DNA from: Oscillospiraceae bacterium
GTDB lineage: Bacteria > Bacillota > Clostridia > Oscillospirales > Ruminococcaceae
Direction: 5' to 3'
DNA: 64,000 bases
Assembly (NCBI GenBank): GCA_017547245.1
Contig: JAFYQD010000008.1
Span: 62,001 to 126,000 of the forward strand
Shown here one piece after another: positions 24,475-32,011 of this stretch (position 1 is its first letter; each line of letters begins with the position of its first letter). A program made the translations under genes and the position numbers. Below the pieces are notes generated by a model. It saw only the letters and a list, made by a program, of their open reading frames with translations, made no database searches and was not told the origin of the DNA.

Positions 24475-24888
24475 ATGGGCAAGGAAAACATCAATTCCCT
24501 CAACGACAATGTGCTGAGCAACCTGAAAGGCATGATCAATGCCGATACCATCATCGGTGACCCCATCCATTCGGAAGATGGCACCACCATCATTCCTGTT
24601 TCCAAGGTGTCGTTTGCTTTTGCCAGCGGCGGTGCCGACACCGGCAAGGCTGTCCAGACCGAAAAATTCGGCGGCGGCGCAGGCGGCGGTGTAACCGTTA
24701 CCCCCATTGCCTTTTTGGTGCTGAAGGAAGGCCGTGTACAGCTGCTGCAGCTGGCCGACAAGGGCCAGACCGCCGACCGTCTGCTGAACATGGTACCCGA
24801 AACGCTGGACCGCCTGAGCAGCCTGCTGAGCAAGGACAAAAAGCCTGCCGAGCCTGCAGCAAAAACCGAGGAAGAACCCACTCTTTAA
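24475..24888 (+). CDS. gerW: GerW/YtfJ family spore protein
   Basis: This 137-residue protein matches the GerW (YtfJ) family: 'INADTIIGDPIHSEDGTTIIPVSKVSFAF' region (residues 20-48, quoted in part), a glycine-rich 'FGGGAGGGVTVTPIAFLV' and 'LADKGQTADRLLNMVP'. In Bacillus, GerW is needed for germination responses of spores. The ATG at 24475 follows GGAGG by nine bases; an earlier start at 24430 would overlap DUF2953 without a ribosome site. Its presence is one of the sporulation indicators of this window. Confidence 0.88.
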   Translation: MGKENINSLNDNVLSNLKGMINADTIIGDPIHSEDGTTIIPVSKVSFAFASGGADTGKAVQTEKFGGGAGGGVTVTPIAFLVLKEGRVQLLQLADKGQTADRLLNMVPETLDRLSSLLSKDKKPAEPAAKTEEEPTL

Positions 24889-24953
24889 AAGAGAGAATGA
24901 GACCCCATTGGCGGAAAGAGGGGCTTTCTGCCTGACCCAAAGGAGCGTGCAAC

Positions 24954-26432
24954 ATGAAAAGACATCTTGTTCTGTTTGCTGTTTTGTTGGTAGTTGCAGT
25001 TTGTGCCGGATGTGCCAATACTGCTACCCCCGAGGCTGAACTGCCCGAAGAAGAAATCAGTCAGCCCGAAAATCCAAGAGAAGTGCTGACACTGGACGAA
25101 GACACCAGAAACGACTACACTAATATCCTGTGGCAGCCCCTTTGTGAAGGCTACCTGACCTTTTCGTGGGAAGGAACTCCCGAAGCCTATAAGAACCCCA
25201 ACGGTACCGGTTCCATCTTTGATATTAAAAAGATTGAATTGGAAAAAGGTGCCGTAACCGGTGATATCACCGCCTATGCCTATCTTGATATTTACGGCGA
25301 ACGGTATATCCACCCCAAAACCAAGGAAGAGTGGCCCCACTACACGGGGGATAACATCCATGTACAGCCCCAGCAGAAGGGCAACGACTTCTTCCCCTAT
25401 ATTCATCAGGGTGAATCGGTGGTCACCATCAAAAATCCCATGTCGGATAACCCGCAGGTGGTAAAATGCGAGCATACTGCCTATGAGGCCCCTGCAACCG
25501 CCGCCTTGAAGGCTGCAACCGAGGACTTGAAGGCCGAACTGGAAGCCAGCCAGAAGGTGGTGGACGTAGTGGAAAGCTACGACCCCTATCTGCTGCGTGT
25601 GCTTTACTGCAGGGTACTGTCCAGCCGCTGGGTTGAAAAGCCCGAAGATTTGACCCTTTACGATCTGGAACATATCACCGAGCTTGATGTCAGCTGGCCC
25701 ACCATGGGCATTTATCCCGACGAGATGGAAGACGGTGCCAACTATAAAATGGATGCCGGTCTGCTGCGCTATACCCCTAATCTGCAGTTTTTGACCATTG
25801 GGCCGGAGCTGCAGGACTACAGTGTGTTTGAGGATATGACCCAGCTGGTGGAGATGACCATTAATATGGAGGCTTGGTGGGACGATGGGAATGGGGACCG
25901 CACTCCCGACATCTCCAGCCTGAAGATTGGCAAGGCGGCCAATCTGACACTTGACGCTTTCCGCAGCGACATTGTGGTTGACCTGACCAACTGCGACGTC
26001 AACAATTTGACAGTAAAAAGCTGGGTGGCCGCTGTTACAGAATTTAAGGGATGTGAAAACCTGCGCGGCTTCAGTATGTACGGTACCCGAAGCGATACTT
26101 CCATCATCAATGCCGAAACCTTCCCCAATGCCAAGCGCATTACCCTTGAGTTTTACAGTGACTATGCACGCTTCCGCAATCTGGCCAACCTTGCCGCCTT
26201 TGGCGATGATGTGTTCATCGAGCTGAAGCTGGACTATCAGGCCGCCAACAACAAAACCGTAGCCACCCTGGATGGGGTACGCATCGACCACCTCACCCTC
26301 GACCCGGCCAACGGCCCCTGGGTACTGCCCGAGCCTGACCCCGAACTGGTGGGCAAAATAAAGGTGATTCCCACCAATGTGACCTGGCTGAGCAACCCCG
26401 CCGAACAGCCAACTGAAACCACCAAAGAATAA
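24954..26432 (+). CDS. Lipoprotein with repeat-like C-terminal region, unknown function
   Basis: This 492-residue surface lipoprotein has a clean signal peptide with lipobox CAGC near residue 20, followed by a Glu/Pro-rich linker. Residues 60-190 look like a beta-rich domain. From about 225 on, spaced Leu/Ile patterns ('LEHITELDVSWPTM', 'LQFLTIGPELQDYSVF', 'LVEMTINMEAWWDD', 'LRGFSMYGTRSD') resemble a degenerate leucine-rich-repeat solenoid. The tail is Pro/Thr/Glu-rich. It is the last gene behind gerW and ends at the terminator inside the 26431 repeat. No named family was recognised. Confidence 0.7.
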   Translation: MKRHLVLFAVLLVVAVCAGCANTATPEAELPEEEISQPENPREVLTLDEDTRNDYTNILWQPLCEGYLTFSWEGTPEAYKNPNGTGSIFDIKKIELEKGAVTGDITAYAYLDIYGERYIHPKTKEEWPHYTGDNIHVQPQQKGNDFFPYIHQGESVVTIKNPMSDNPQVVKCEHTAYEAPATAALKAATEDLKAELEASQKVVDVVESYDPYLLRVLYCRVLSSRWVEKPEDLTLYDLEHITELDVSWPTMGIYPDEMEDGANYKMDAGLLRYTPNLQFLTIGPELQDYSVFEDMTQLVEMTINMEAWWDDGNGDRTPDISSLKIGKAANLTLDAFRSDIVVDLTNCDVNNLTVKSWVAAVTEFKGCENLRGFSMYGTRSDTSIINAETFPNAKRITLEFYSDYARFRNLANLAAFGDDVFIELKLDYQAANNKTVATLDGVRIDHLTLDPANGPWVLPEPDPELVGKIKVIPTNVTWLSNPAEQPTETTKE

Positions 26433-26818
26433 AAAACGACCGCCCGAGGCAGATGCTTCGGGCGGTTTTGCAATGTCGAACAAACTGTGCCGCTGTCATT
26501 CTGAGGCAAAGCCGAAGAATCTTGAACCGAAAGTGGAGTCAAGAGATCCTTCGCTGCGCTCAGGATGACATGGGAAAAGTGTAACCCAATCGGCTGAATA
26601 GGGGAGAGTTGGAGACGAGCAATCTCTCCCTCCGACCTTTGCTATGCAAAGGCCACCTCCCTCGCCAGAGGGAGGCTGAAAAAACGACCGCCCGAGGCAG
26701 ATGCTTCGGGCGGTTTTGCAATGTCGCACAATTTGTGCCGCTGTCATTCTGAGGCAAAGCCGAAGAATCTTGAACCGAAAGCGGAGCCAAGAGATCCTTC
26801 GCTGTGCTCGGGATGACA
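26431..26818. repeat. Duplicated cassette of palindromic intergenic repeats
   Basis: A 140-bp unit (26431-26570) recurs at 26679-26818 with seven differences that I counted (about 95% identity). Each unit holds a terminator hairpin and a 77-bp imperfect palindrome bounded by TGTCATTCTGAG and CTC(A/G)GGATGACA (26494-26570, 26742-26818). Between the units lie further hairpins: GGGAGAG..CTCTCCC, CCTTTGC-TAT-GCAAAGG and CCTCCCTC-GCCA-GAGGGAGG. Such palindromes are common dispersed repeats in gut bacteria. No transposase is present. This fills the 440-base gap between the lipoprotein gene and tmcAL. Confidence 0.9.
26439..26469. terminator. Terminator of the M50-scpAB-gerW operon, within the repeat
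   Basis: ACCGCCCGA pairs with TCGGGCGGT (26439-26447, 26458-26466), followed by TTTTG; the A run on the left also makes it usable from the minus strand. An identical hairpin recurs at 26687-26717. Confidence 0.75.
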
Positions 26819-26871
26819 GAGGGAAATGTTGCTGGATCTTATTATACAAAAAGTAATAATGCTACAATATT

Positions 26872-28065
26872 CTACAAAGAAATGACCTTTGCGCTGTAAT
26901 CTTCACCACAGGGAAGGGGAACAGGGGTCATCAGGTGATAAAGATCGGTGGAGGCGGCTTCCAGACGGGCGGTGACGGCAGCCTCTCCGCCCAGTTCCTC
27001 CAGACGGGAAAGAGAGTGGGAGAGGGGCAGGGCATTTTTTTGTTTGGCGGCAGACATCAGTTCGGTGCCCTGTTGGGTAAAGCCCAGCACACGCAGATAG
27101 GGCGGCAGGTCGGGAAGTTCGGCCTTGTGCAGCCCCAAAAAGGCTGCGGTGGTCAGTCGGCGGATGCGAGCCAGCGTGTAGCGTTTGGTTTTGGCCAGCT
27201 GATAGAATTCTTCCAGACTGCAGGCGTGGCGTGCGGCATCATAAAGGCGGTTTTCCAGCCCTTCCGAAACATCGGGCAGGGCGGCAAAATCGTGGGCGGT
27301 CATGCTGCGCAGTTTGGCCAGAACGGCAGATTCGGCACGGCGCAATTCGGCAGGGGCGCGGTTGTTGGCAAGGGCGCTGCGCAGGATGTTCCATGCCGAT
27401 GGGGGCATCAGACCGCAGGCTTCTTCCCAGCAGCCTTCTTCCAGCAGACGGCGGATATGACTGGCCGAGGCGATGCCCTCGCTTACCTGAGCGGTGTCGT
27501 GGGCGGCGCCCACCCTCTGCAGGGCCAGCGGTTCCATATGGCTGTGTTGGTTTTGCAGTGCCAGCAGATATTCCACACAAAGATTGTCGTTGGGGTTGTC
27601 AAACACGGCGGCCACATCGGCAGGATAAAGCTGCGCCATAGCGGCCTGACGGGCGGCGGCAAAGGTGCGGCCGTCCTTCATCAGCTGTTGGGTAAGGTGG
27701 GCAACCTTGTCGCTTTGGGTGGCCTGTGCGGCCTGCTGCAGCAGGTCAAGGTTTCCGCATTCGCTGCCAAAGGCGATGGTCTGACAGCCAAGGGCTTCCA
27801 GAATGGCCACACCGCCGGCGGCAAAGCGCTGTGCCGGTGCGCAGGCCCAGCTTAGGGGCAGTTCCACCACCAAATCGGCCCCGTTTTCCAGCGCCATTTG
27901 GGCTCGCAGTTGTTTGCTGCAGACAGCGGCCGAACCTCGCTGCAGAAAATTGCCGCCCATGGCCACGGCAATGTGGGTATAGCCCAACTGCCGCAGCTGC
28001 TGCAGCTGTAGGGCATGCCCGTTGTGGAAGGGATTGTATTCGGCAATTACTCCGGCAATTTTCAC
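26872..28065 (-). CDS. tmcAL: tRNA(Met) cytidine acetate ligase TmcAL
   Basis: TmcAL (397 residues) makes N4-acetylcytidine at the wobble position of elongator tRNA-Met, using acetate and ATP through acetyl-AMP. The nucleotidyltransferase-like ATP site is 'AEYNPFHNGHALQL' at residues 7-20, followed by 'MGGNFLQRGSAAV' and 'GADLVVELPL', all typical. The start is GTG 28065 with AAAGGAGG seven bases upstream; an open frame continues 64 codons further but has no ribosome site and would wreck the HxGH position. It is divergent from ackA, a gene of acetate metabolism, a neighbourhood that recurs in Firmicutes. Confidence 0.92.
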   Translation of the reverse strand: MKIAGVIAEYNPFHNGHALQLQQLRQLGYTHIAVAMGGNFLQRGSAAVCSKQLRAQMALENGADLVVELPLSWACAPAQRFAAGGVAILEALGCQTIAFGSECGNLDLLQQAAQATQSDKVAHLTQQLMKDGRTFAAARQAAMAQLYPADVAAVFDNPNDNLCVEYLLALQNQHSHMEPLALQRVGAAHDTAQVSEGIASASHIRRLLEEGCWEEACGLMPPSAWNILRSALANNRAPAELRRAESAVLAKLRSMTAHDFAALPDVSEGLENRLYDAARHACSLEEFYQLAKTKRYTLARIRRLTTAAFLGLHKAELPDLPPYLRVLGFTQQGTELMSAAKQKNALPLSHSLSRLEELGGEAAVTARLEAASTDLYHLMTPVPLPCGEDYSAKVISL

Positions 28066-28144
28066 AGTTTGGCCTCCTTTTTCTTTTTCTGAAGCTATCA
28101 TAACACAGAAAAGCGGTTTTGTGGCAAAAATCCGGTTGTTTTCC

Positions 28145-28173
28145 TTGAAAAGCGTTTCAATATGTACTAAAAT
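28145..28173 (+). promoter_or_regulatory. ackA promoter with palindrome over the -35
   Basis: -35 TTGAAA (28145-28150) and -10 TAAAAT (28168-28173) are 17 bases apart. The -35 is part of the palindrome TTGAAA-AGCG-TTTCAA (28145-28160), which is cre-like but has GC rather than CG at its centre, so CcpA control is only a guess. Confidence 0.55.
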
Positions 28174-28237
28174 ATAAACGTATGGGCAGCGGTGCCAAAG
28201 GGGTGCCCCGCCACAACAACGATTTGGAGGAACAAAA

Positions 28238-29431
28238 ATGAAGGTATTAGTTATCAATGCCGGCAGTTCTTCGCTGAAGTATCAGCTCATTGACATGGCT
28301 ACCGAAGAAGCCATTGCCAAGGGCCTGTGCGAACGCATCGGCATGGACGGTAAGATCACCCACAAGACCAGCACCGGCGTGGAAATTTCCTACGAAGTAG
28401 CATTCCCCACCCATAAGGAAGCCTTTGAAGAGCTGACCAAGGTTCTGACCAGCGGCGAAGGCAAGGTTATCGACAGCCTGGACGAAGTTTCTGCCATCGG
28501 CCATCGTGCCGTACACGGCGGCGAAAAGTTCTCCTCTTCTGTTATCATTGACGAAGACATGATGCAGACCATGGATGACCTGGCCGACCTGGCTCCCTTG
28601 CACAACCCTCCCGGACTGACCGGTATGAAGGCTTGTAAGGAAGTTTTTGGCGAAGATGTTCCTATGGTTGGCGTATTTGATACCGCTTTCCATCAGACCA
28701 TGCCTGCCAAGGCTTACATCTACCCCATCCCCTACGAATATTACGAAAAGTACCGCATCCGCCGCTACGGCTTCCACGGTACCAGCCACCGTTTTGTAAG
28801 CAACCGTCTGGCCGAAATTACCGGCAAGAAGGATATGAAGGTTATCACCTGCCATCTGGGCAACGGTTCCTCCATTGCTGCTGTTGACTGCGGCAAGGTT
28901 ATGGATACCACCATGGGTCTGTCTCCTCTGGAAGGCCTGATCATGGGTACCCGTTCCGGCAGCATTGACCCCACCATCGTAAGCTTCCTGGCCGACAAGG
29001 AAGGCATGACTGCTGCTGAAGTTGTTAACATGCTGAACAAGAAGTCCGGTTACCAGGGCGTTTCCGGCTTCACCAGCGACCAGCGCGACCTGGAAAAGGC
29101 TGCCGACGAAGGCAACGAACGTGCTGCTCTGGCCATCGAAATCCAGAAGTACCAGATCAAGAAGTACATCGGCGGTTATGCTGCTGCCATGGGCGGCGTT
29201 GACGCCATCGTATTCACCGGCGGTATTGGTGAAAACGACGGCAGCGTACGTGCTGACGTATGTGCCGGTATGGAATGGATGGGCCTGAAGTTTAACGCCG
29301 AAGCCAACAACGTCCGCGGCAAGGAAACTCTGCTTTCCACCGAAGACAGCAAGGTTCAGGTATGGCTGATCCCCACCAACGAAGAGCTGATGATCGCCCG
29401 CGACACCCGCGATATCGTTGAAAGCAAGTAA
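28238..29431 (+). CDS. ackA: Acetate kinase
   Basis: AckA (397 residues) converts acetyl phosphate and ADP to acetate and ATP, the main ATP-yielding step of acetate fermentation. Signature 1 'MKVLVINAGSSSLKYQ' is at the N-terminus and signature 2-like 'RRYGFHGTSHRFV' near residue 175; 'GNGSSIAAVDCGK' and 'FTGGIGENDG' are nucleotide-binding. Codon use is strongly biased, as expected of a highly expressed gene. GGAGG lies eight bases before ATG 28238. No pta gene is adjacent. Confidence 0.97.
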   Translation: MKVLVINAGSSSLKYQLIDMATEEAIAKGLCERIGMDGKITHKTSTGVEISYEVAFPTHKEAFEELTKVLTSGEGKVIDSLDEVSAIGHRAVHGGEKFSSSVIIDEDMMQTMDDLADLAPLHNPPGLTGMKACKEVFGEDVPMVGVFDTAFHQTMPAKAYIYPIPYEYYEKYRIRRYGFHGTSHRFVSNRLAEITGKKDMKVITCHLGNGSSIAAVDCGKVMDTTMGLSPLEGLIMGTRSGSIDPTIVSFLADKEGMTAAEVVNMLNKKSGYQGVSGFTSDQRDLEKAADEGNERAALAIEIQKYQIKKYIGGYAAAMGGVDAIVFTGGIGENDGSVRADVCAGMEWMGLKFNAEANNVRGKETLLSTEDSKVQVWLIPTNEELMIARDTRDIVESK

Positions 29432-29444
29432 GTTCTGAATTTAC

Positions 29445-29478
29445 AATCCCCCGACCGCAACGGTTGGGGGATTTTTTT
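29445..29478 (+). terminator. Intrinsic terminator of ackA
   Basis: AATCCCCCGACCG pairs with CGGTTGGGGGATT (one G-T) around CAA, followed by seven T. Confidence 0.9.
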
Positions 29479-29554
29479 ATTGCCATAATCAAAAAAAGGT
29501 GTATACTGATATCAGAACGACCAATTTGTTTGGTGTTCCGGCTAAAATATCTAT

Positions 29555-29648
29555 GACAGAGTAGAAAAAGCGCGTTAAGTGCCTGCGGATGGGAAGTTGC
29601 CGCAGGACGAAGGAGGTTGTCTCTGCGGTGCTTTTTCGCATCCGCTGC
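29555..29648 (+). promoter_or_regulatory. Tetrahydrofolate (THF) riboswitch of folT
   Basis: The conserved THF-riboswitch blocks appear in order: GAGTAGAAAAAGCGCGTTAAG (29560-29580, 21 bases, quoted only by position beyond this: key parts GAGTAG and GCGTTAAGTG), GGATGGGA near 29586, GGACGAA near 29605, and GCGGTGC..GCATCCGC at 29625-29646. The AAAAAGC/GCTTTTT stem closes it. It lies upstream of the folate transporter gene, the usual partner. Downstream, nested stems GGCGTG/CACGCC and AAAGCC/GGCTTT (29691-29736) sit just before the ribosome site and could form the expression platform. Confidence 0.92.
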
Positions 29649-29754
29649 CACTTGAGAACTTCTCTCATGCACGTGGCAACGCCGTAAACAGGCGTGCTGA
29701 ACAAAGCCTTCTGTTGGGGGCTTTGCCGACCACGCCGGAGGGAGGTTTTTTATT

Positions 29755-30282
29755 ATGTCAAACAACGCTCGTCCCCGCATTTCGGTCCGCCTGATGGTGG
29801 TTGTGGCACTGCTTACCGCCATGCAGATTGTAATATCCCGCCATCTTTCCATTTCGTTGTGGAACATGAAAATCGGGTTTGGTTTTGTGCCGGTGATGCT
29901 GGCAGGTATGCTGTTTGGCCCCTTGGCCGGTGGACTGGTGGGCGGCTTTTCTGACCTGATCGGCGCATTGCTGTTTCCCATCGGGCCCTATTTTCCCGGT
30001 TTTACCCTGACCGCAGCCCTGACCGGTGCCATGTTTGGCTGGATGCTGCATAAGCGGCAGAGCTTTGGCCGTGTGTGCGGCGTGGTGCTGTTCAATCAGT
30101 TGGTGCTGGGTCTGCTGATCAACAGTTTCTGGATCTCGGTGCTGTATGGCAGCCCCTATATGGGACTGTTGGTTTCCCGACTGGTGCAGTATGCCATCCT
30201 TGTGCCGGTAGAGGTTATTGTAACATGGATGATTTTGCGGGCTTTGAGTCCGATGAAAAATCAAATCAACTGGAACTACTGA
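29755..30282 (+). CDS. folT: Folate ECF transporter substrate-binding component FolT
   Basis: FolT (175 residues) is the membrane protein that binds folate and joins the shared ECF energising module (EcfAA'T, not in this window) for uptake. It has five or six hydrophobic segments, with the folate-family blocks 'MKIGFGFVPVMLAGMLFGP', 'GGFSDLIGALLFP' and 'GPYFPGFTLTAALTG'. Assignment is strengthened by the THF riboswitch in its leader. GGAGGGAGG precedes ATG 29755. The following GH3 gene starts 22 bases later and may be co-transcribed. Confidence 0.93.
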   Translation: MSNNARPRISVRLMVVVALLTAMQIVISRHLSISLWNMKIGFGFVPVMLAGMLFGPLAGGLVGGFSDLIGALLFPIGPYFPGFTLTAALTGAMFGWMLHKRQSFGRVCGVVLFNQLVLGLLINSFWISVLYGSPYMGLLVSRLVQYAILVPVEVIVTWMILRALSPMKNQINWNY

Positions 30283-30303
30283 TTTTATTAAAAGAGGGAT
30301 AAC

Positions 30304-31479
30304 ATGATGAAAACTGTCGGATTGAAAAAATGGATCATTCCGGCAGTTTTTGCCCTTTTGTGCCTGTTTGCCGCCTGTGGGCAAGCGGCGGAGGAACCGT
30401 TGGCTCAGGCGGAAGAACCGCTTACGACCCAAACCCAACAACAGCCTGTTCGGGAACCGATTGCCGAAGCCCCGTCCGACGGGATTAAGGAAAAGATTGC
30501 AGGAATGACCCCCGAGCAAAAGGTGGGGCAGATGTTTTTGGCCCATTGGCCGGGAGAAAAGGCCGAGGAACTGGCCGCAGAGTATCATCTGGGCGGATAT
30601 GTGTTTTTTGCCGATTATTTTGAAAACAGAACACCCGAACAGGTGAAGGAGGAACTGACCGCCTGTCAGGCGGCGCAAAACATTCCCATGCTGATGGCTG
30701 TGGATGAGGAAGGCGGCGGAGTGACCCGTATCAGCCAATATCCCCAGTATCGCCAGCAGCCTTTTGCCTCGCCCCAACGGCTGTACAACAACGGCGGTCT
30801 GCAGCGTGTGGCCCAAGACACCATAGAAAAATGTGAACTGCTGAACGGATTGGGCATCAACCTGAACCTTGCACCGGTTTGTGATATTTCGCAAAACCCC
30901 GGCGACTATATTTATTACCGCACGCTGGGCAGGGACGAAAAAGACACCAGAGCCTATGTGGCCTGTGTGGTGGCTGCCATGAAGGGCAGCGGTGTGGGCT
31001 GTACCCTGAAGCATTTTCCCGGGTATGGGGGCAATGCCGATACCCACACCGGTGTGGTGATGGATAACCGCAGCAAGGAGCAATTCCGGCAGCGCGACTT
31101 TGAACCCTTTGTGGGGGGCATCAGGGCCGGCGCAGGCTCGGTTATGGTCAGCCACAATATTGCTGCCTGTATGGACGGGCAAAATCCGGCCTCTCTTTCG
31201 CCCGAGGTGCATCGGGTGCTGAGGGAAGAACTGGAATTTGACGGGGTTATCATCACCGACGACCTGACCATGGAGGGCATTCGACAGTTTATCCCCGACA
31301 AAGAGGCGGCGGTGGCGGCGGTGCTGGCCGGCAATGATTTGCTTTGCTGCAGCAGCTTTGAGAGTCAGATTCCTGCTGTGCTGGAAGCGCTGGAAAAAGG
31401 CGAGATAGACATGGAAACCATTGATGCCGCCGTGGAGCGCATTCTGCGGTGGAAGATGGAACTGGGATTGATAGCATAA
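30304..31479 (+). CDS. Glycoside hydrolase family 3 lipoprotein (NagZ-like)
   Basis: This 391-residue secreted lipoprotein (signal with lipobox-like 'LFAAC', Cys near 25, then a Gln/Glu/Pro linker) carries a GH3 domain from about residue 60. Family motifs are 'AVDEEGGGVTRI', 'LAPVCDI', 'KHFPGYGGNADTHTG' with the NagZ-type catalytic His, and the nucleophile in 'GVIITDDLTMEGI'. It probably removes beta-N-acetylglucosamine from muropeptides or glycans outside the cell; that is family inference. Two ATG codons in tandem (30304, 30307) share one ribosome site. Confidence 0.9.
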   Translation: MMKTVGLKKWIIPAVFALLCLFAACGQAAEEPLAQAEEPLTTQTQQQPVREPIAEAPSDGIKEKIAGMTPEQKVGQMFLAHWPGEKAEELAAEYHLGGYVFFADYFENRTPEQVKEELTACQAAQNIPMLMAVDEEGGGVTRISQYPQYRQQPFASPQRLYNNGGLQRVAQDTIEKCELLNGLGINLNLAPVCDISQNPGDYIYYRTLGRDEKDTRAYVACVVAAMKGSGVGCTLKHFPGYGGNADTHTGVVMDNRSKEQFRQRDFEPFVGGIRAGAGSVMVSHNIAACMDGQNPASLSPEVHRVLREELEFDGVIITDDLTMEGIRQFIPDKEAAVAAVLAGNDLLCCSSFESQIPAVLEALEKGEIDMETIDAAVERILRWKMELGLIA

Positions 31480-31511
31480 CAGAAACAGTTCTACAAAATG
31501 GAGCTTATAAA

Positions 31512-31940
31512 ATGATTAACGTATTTGGATTGGCTTTCGTAATTGTAATGATGATCCCCAACATTATCTTTGCAGTTCGATGTAAAGATGGTTTTGAAAG
31601 CAAGTGGAACAATAAGACAATCGAGCGGCTTGAGCAAATTGGAAGATTTGGCTGCATAGGTTTTATGTTTTTGAATATTCCAGGAACTTGGTTTGGTTGG
31701 TGGTCCTGGAAGGTGTTTGCGATTTATCTTATTGTTGATGCGGTACTGGTTATTTTTTATTGTGCGCTGTGGATAATTTGCTGGAAGAAAAACAATGTAT
31801 TTAAGGCTTTATCGCTTTCAATCATTCCTTCGGTATTGTTTCTGTTCAGCGGAGTTGTAAGCAGGTCTATCCTGCTGATTTTGGCGGCGATGTTGTTTGC
31901 ACCAACCCATGTTCTGATTTCGTACAAAAACGCAAAGTGA
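31512..31940 (+). CDS. Small hydrophobic membrane protein, unknown
   Basis: This 142-residue protein has four predicted hydrophobic segments (about residues 3-20, 47-66, 72-92 and 101-135) and a Lys-rich loop after the first. I do not recognise a family. The ATG at 31512 has GGAG nine bases upstream; an open frame continues to 31449 within the GH3 gene without a ribosome site. Its base composition is more AT-rich than its neighbours, so recent acquisition is possible. It ends at a strong terminator. Confidence 0.65.
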   Translation: MINVFGLAFVIVMMIPNIIFAVRCKDGFESKWNNKTIERLEQIGRFGCIGFMFLNIPGTWFGWWSWKVFAIYLIVDAVLVIFYCALWIICWKKNNVFKALSLSIIPSVLFLFSGVVSRSILLILAAMLFAPTHVLISYKNAK

Positions 31941-31956
31941 ATTTGCAAAACGGATA

Positions 31957-31997
31957 AAAAACTGACCTGTGAATTGCTCACAGGTCAGTTTTACTTT
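31957..31997. terminator. Bidirectional terminator
   Basis: AAAACTGACCTGTGA pairs perfectly with TCACAGGTCAGTTTT around ATTGC, flanked by A and T runs; it serves both convergent genes. Confidence 0.9.
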
Positions 31998-32011
31998 TAT
32001 CATCTGTTGTC

